A stretch of 64,000 nucleotides of DNA from Flavobacterium muglaense (GTDB lineage: Bacteria; Bacteroidota; Bacteroidia; Flavobacteriales; Flavobacteriaceae): positions 1-64,000 of the forward strand of contig NZ_JACRUK010000005.1 in assembly GCF_014305155.1 (NCBI RefSeq). The letters run 5' to 3'. The translations under genes were made by a program, and so were the position numbers. The notes under the pieces are model-generated. The model had not been told where the DNA came from. It worked only from the letters and a program-made list of their open reading frames with translations, and ran no database searches. Shown here piece after piece: positions 62,475 through 64,000 of the stretch (the stretch's first letter is position 1; the number at the start of each line of letters is the position of its first letter).

Positions 62475-62975
62475 ATGGAGTACTTAAGTATTGTGAAGCA
62501 AAAGGATATTTCGGAACAAGAATTGTTAGAAGTATGTAAGATTAAATCTGTTTTTGGGGATTATAGTATAGGTAGTCAAAAGCAATGGATTTTGAAGAAT
62601 TTATATGAAGATGATCTACATTTTCTTCTATACAATGATGATGTATTGGTTGCATATCTTAATTTAGTAGATGTTCGATTATTAATAAACGGAAATTTAT
62701 GGTCCGTATATGGTATAGGAAATGTTTGTTCAAGTAAAAACGGGAGTGGTTTTGGAAGTAAAATAGTAAGAAAATTAAATGATTTTTTAGTTTCTGTAGA
62801 TATTCCGGGGTATTTATTTTGTAAACAGAATTTAATTTCATTTTATTCAAAAAACGGATGGGCAATTTTGGATTGTGATAATTCTAATGTTTTAAAGAAT
62901 ATAGAGATTAAGTCTATGATTTTTAACTTTAAGGAGAATGTTAATAATATAGATTATACGGGAAGGTTATTTTAA
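62475..62975 (+). CDS. GNAT-fold acetyltransferase
   Basis: The 166-residue protein has a GNAT pattern: HFLLYNDDVLVAYLNLVDVRL (strands 2-3), WSVYGIGNVCSSKNGSGFGSKIVRKLNDFLVS with a GSGFGSK loop for acetyl-CoA, and a C-terminal LISFYSKNGWAIL motif B. It follows the lysine-less DegT gene by six bases and would N-acylate the amino-sugar made by the two preceding genes (analogous to the PseC-PseH step). The substrate is inferred. Base composition becomes more AT-rich from here on. Confidence 0.78.
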   Translation: MEYLSIVKQKDISEQELLEVCKIKSVFGDYSIGSQKQWILKNLYEDDLHFLLYNDDVLVAYLNLVDVRLLINGNLWSVYGIGNVCSSKNGSGFGSKIVRKLNDFLVSVDIPGYLFCKQNLISFYSKNGWAILDCDNSNVLKNIEIKSMIFNFKENVNNIDYTGRLF

Positions 62976-63600
62976 TAATTGAAAAAAAAATATAGAAATT
63001 TATAGACCTATAAATTCAAGTTCTAGTTTAGCAAAACTGTATGTAGTGATATTTAATTAAAAATTTTTAAGATATTTAATATTAAACAGGCAAGTTTTTA
63101 TCATTTTGATGGCAAAATTTTGTTTTGATAGGACTAAGAGTTATTTACGAATCAAGTTTGATTGTAGAAGTTATTATTTTATTGATTAGACCTATAGAAT
63201 AAGAATAAATTATAGAGAAAAGTGTTTTTGTGCTATGTGGTTTTTGGTGTTAGTTTTAAAAAAAAATTTGATTGAATTAACAATTTTGAAAAATCTATTT
63301 TTTGTAGATTTTTTTTTTTGAAGAATGAAGTATAGGTTGTCAATTCTGTAATTAGTTTGTCTAAGAGTAATATTATTATGAATGACGAATATTTGGATAA
63401 TTTTAATTGAGTTGAGGGCAAAGTTTAAGTTGTTTGAAATAGTTTTCTGAATAATAAATAGTAATACTTTGGAAATTTTAAAAACAGTCCCAGTAGATTA
63501 AATGGTGAAAAGGAATAGCTTGTAGGTAAGTGAGGAGCTTTGTAAGATAAGAATATAGAAATTATTTTTGAGGTGTGAAAAATATAATTAAAGGATAAAA
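62976..63600. other. Long AT-rich intergenic region
   Basis: About 625 bases without a supported gene. Short open frames on both strands (for example 63233-63421 on the minus strand) have no recognisable protein. A terminator-like hairpin lies at 63289-63319. No exact TAnnTTTG box was found. It separates the sugar-nucleotide genes from a glycosyltransferase gene and might be a module boundary or decayed DNA. Confidence 0.6.
63289..63319 (+). terminator. Intrinsic terminator in the long gap
   Basis: AAAAATCTA (63289-63297) pairs with TAGATTTTT (63305-63313) around a TTTTTTG loop, followed by more T in a run that ends at 63319. It could end the operon that begins near 53240. Confidence 0.75.
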
Positions 63601-64000
63601 GTGAGGATAGCTGCTATAACAATAACGTATAATGATGATTACAAATATAAAGAATGGCAAGAACATTTTTTAGAATATGAAAATGAAATTTTTCTTCATG
63701 TAATCGTAGATAATAATTCAGAACAAGGATATAAAGAAAAGCTTCAAGAAGGATTTAGTCGATCCCACATTATATACAGAACTTCTAACGGTGGGTGTAC
63801 AGGAGCGTATAATGATGGAATTAGGTATGCGCTTTCTATACCTGATGTAGATGCAATAATGTTAATTGGAAATGACATAAGATTAAAAGTAGGGGCCTCG
63901 ACAATAATGCACAGAAGATTGTTTTCTGACGCTAAATTGGGTATGATTGCTCCAATATTATTGACTAAAGATTCTATGATTGTTGAAGATTTTGGATGTT
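63601..64000 (+). CDS. Family 2 glycosyltransferase (partial, cut by window end)
   Basis: An open frame starts with GTG at 63601 (VRIAAITITYNDDYKYKEWQ) and runs past the window edge; 133 codons are visible. The GT-A, family 2 opening is clear: AAITITYNDDYK, VIVDNNSEQG, TSNGGCTGAYNDGIRYALS and a GND (LIGNDIRLK) at the usual DxD position. The N-terminal Asp and Asn of VDNNS also match. GTG is the only start supported, since a stop codon lies in frame nine bases upstream. It would add one residue of the polysaccharide repeat unit. Confidence 0.85.
   Translation, partial: MRIAAITITYNDDYKYKEWQEHFLEYENEIFLHVIVDNNSEQGYKEKLQEGFSRSHIIYRTSNGGCTGAYNDGIRYALSIPDVDAIMLIGNDIRLKVGASTIMHRRLFSDAKLGMIAPILLTKDSMIVEDFGC

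Noticed and set aside
63233..63421. Minus-strand open frame in the long gap
   Set aside because: Low-complexity Leu/Lys/Phe-rich translation from AT-rich DNA, no recognisable family, and it contains the terminator hairpin.

Overview
The window looks like chromosomal DNA from a Flavobacterium-type member of the Bacteroidota. It is AT-rich, has a SusC/SusD pair, and its promoters carry the Bacteroidota -7 box TAnnTTTG, sometimes with a TTTG about 19-20 bases upstream. It also has a flavobacterial Mpl ligase, a UpxY-type NusG paralogue, and ribosomal protein genes in the order str-S10-spc-alpha. No rRNA, tRNA, CRISPR array, transposase or phage gene was seen.

Layout. 1-9.8 kb is housekeeping: an Mpo1/DUF962 membrane protein, a GT-B glycosyltransferase, a secreted TPR protein, mpl, a GNAT, radC, a YjjG-like HAD nucleotidase, a secreted hypothetical, rarA, a rhomboid protease and rlmB. 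9.9-16.3 kb (minus strand) encodes outer-membrane functions: a small Omp85/BamA-like barrel followed by a SusC/SusD nutrient-uptake pair. 16.5-33.7 kb is one continuous run of 32 translation genes (rpsL-rpsG-fusA-rpsJ-rplC...rpoA-rplQ), including a 38-codon rpmJ. 33.8-44.4 kb is mixed metabolism: a secreted hypothetical, carA, eno, gltA, two tandem amidinotransferase-fold hydrolases (DDAH-like and CtlX-like), marC, a CoA-binding protein, a sodium:solute symporter and recR. 44.4-64 kb is a surface-polysaccharide locus that runs off the right edge inside a family 2 glycosyltransferase gene.

The polysaccharide locus has two export/co-polymerase modules. The first is a short Wza-like lipoprotein with a Wzc tyrosine kinase. 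The second is a long multi-SLBB Wza-like protein with a kinase-less Wzz. Between and after them lie genes for nucleotide sugars: a WbpP-type C4-epimerase, three different UDP-sugar dehydrogenases, a mannose-1-phosphate guanylyltransferase, WecB, a CapE/FnlA-type dehydratase, two DegT-family proteins and a GNAT. Together they predict UDP-GlcA, UDP-GalNAcA, UDP-ManNAcA, GDP-mannose and an N-acylated amino-dideoxy sugar. A UpxY-like antiterminator gene sits in the middle of the locus.

The signals that protein genes do not explain are: (1) hairpins in four of the five wide gaps of the ribosomal superoperon, directly upstream of rpsG, rpsH, rpsD and rplQ (the fifth wide gap holds a promoter for rplC); (2) a switch-like leader with mutually exclusive stems before the second Wza gene; (3) three copies of a dispersed structured intergenic repeat; (4) a DegT-family protein whose PLP-binding lysine is replaced by arginine; (5) three genes whose -7 box ends 4-5 bases before the start codon, suggesting leaderless transcripts. 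All structures were paired by eye and all functions are inferred from motifs and family knowledge; no search was run.
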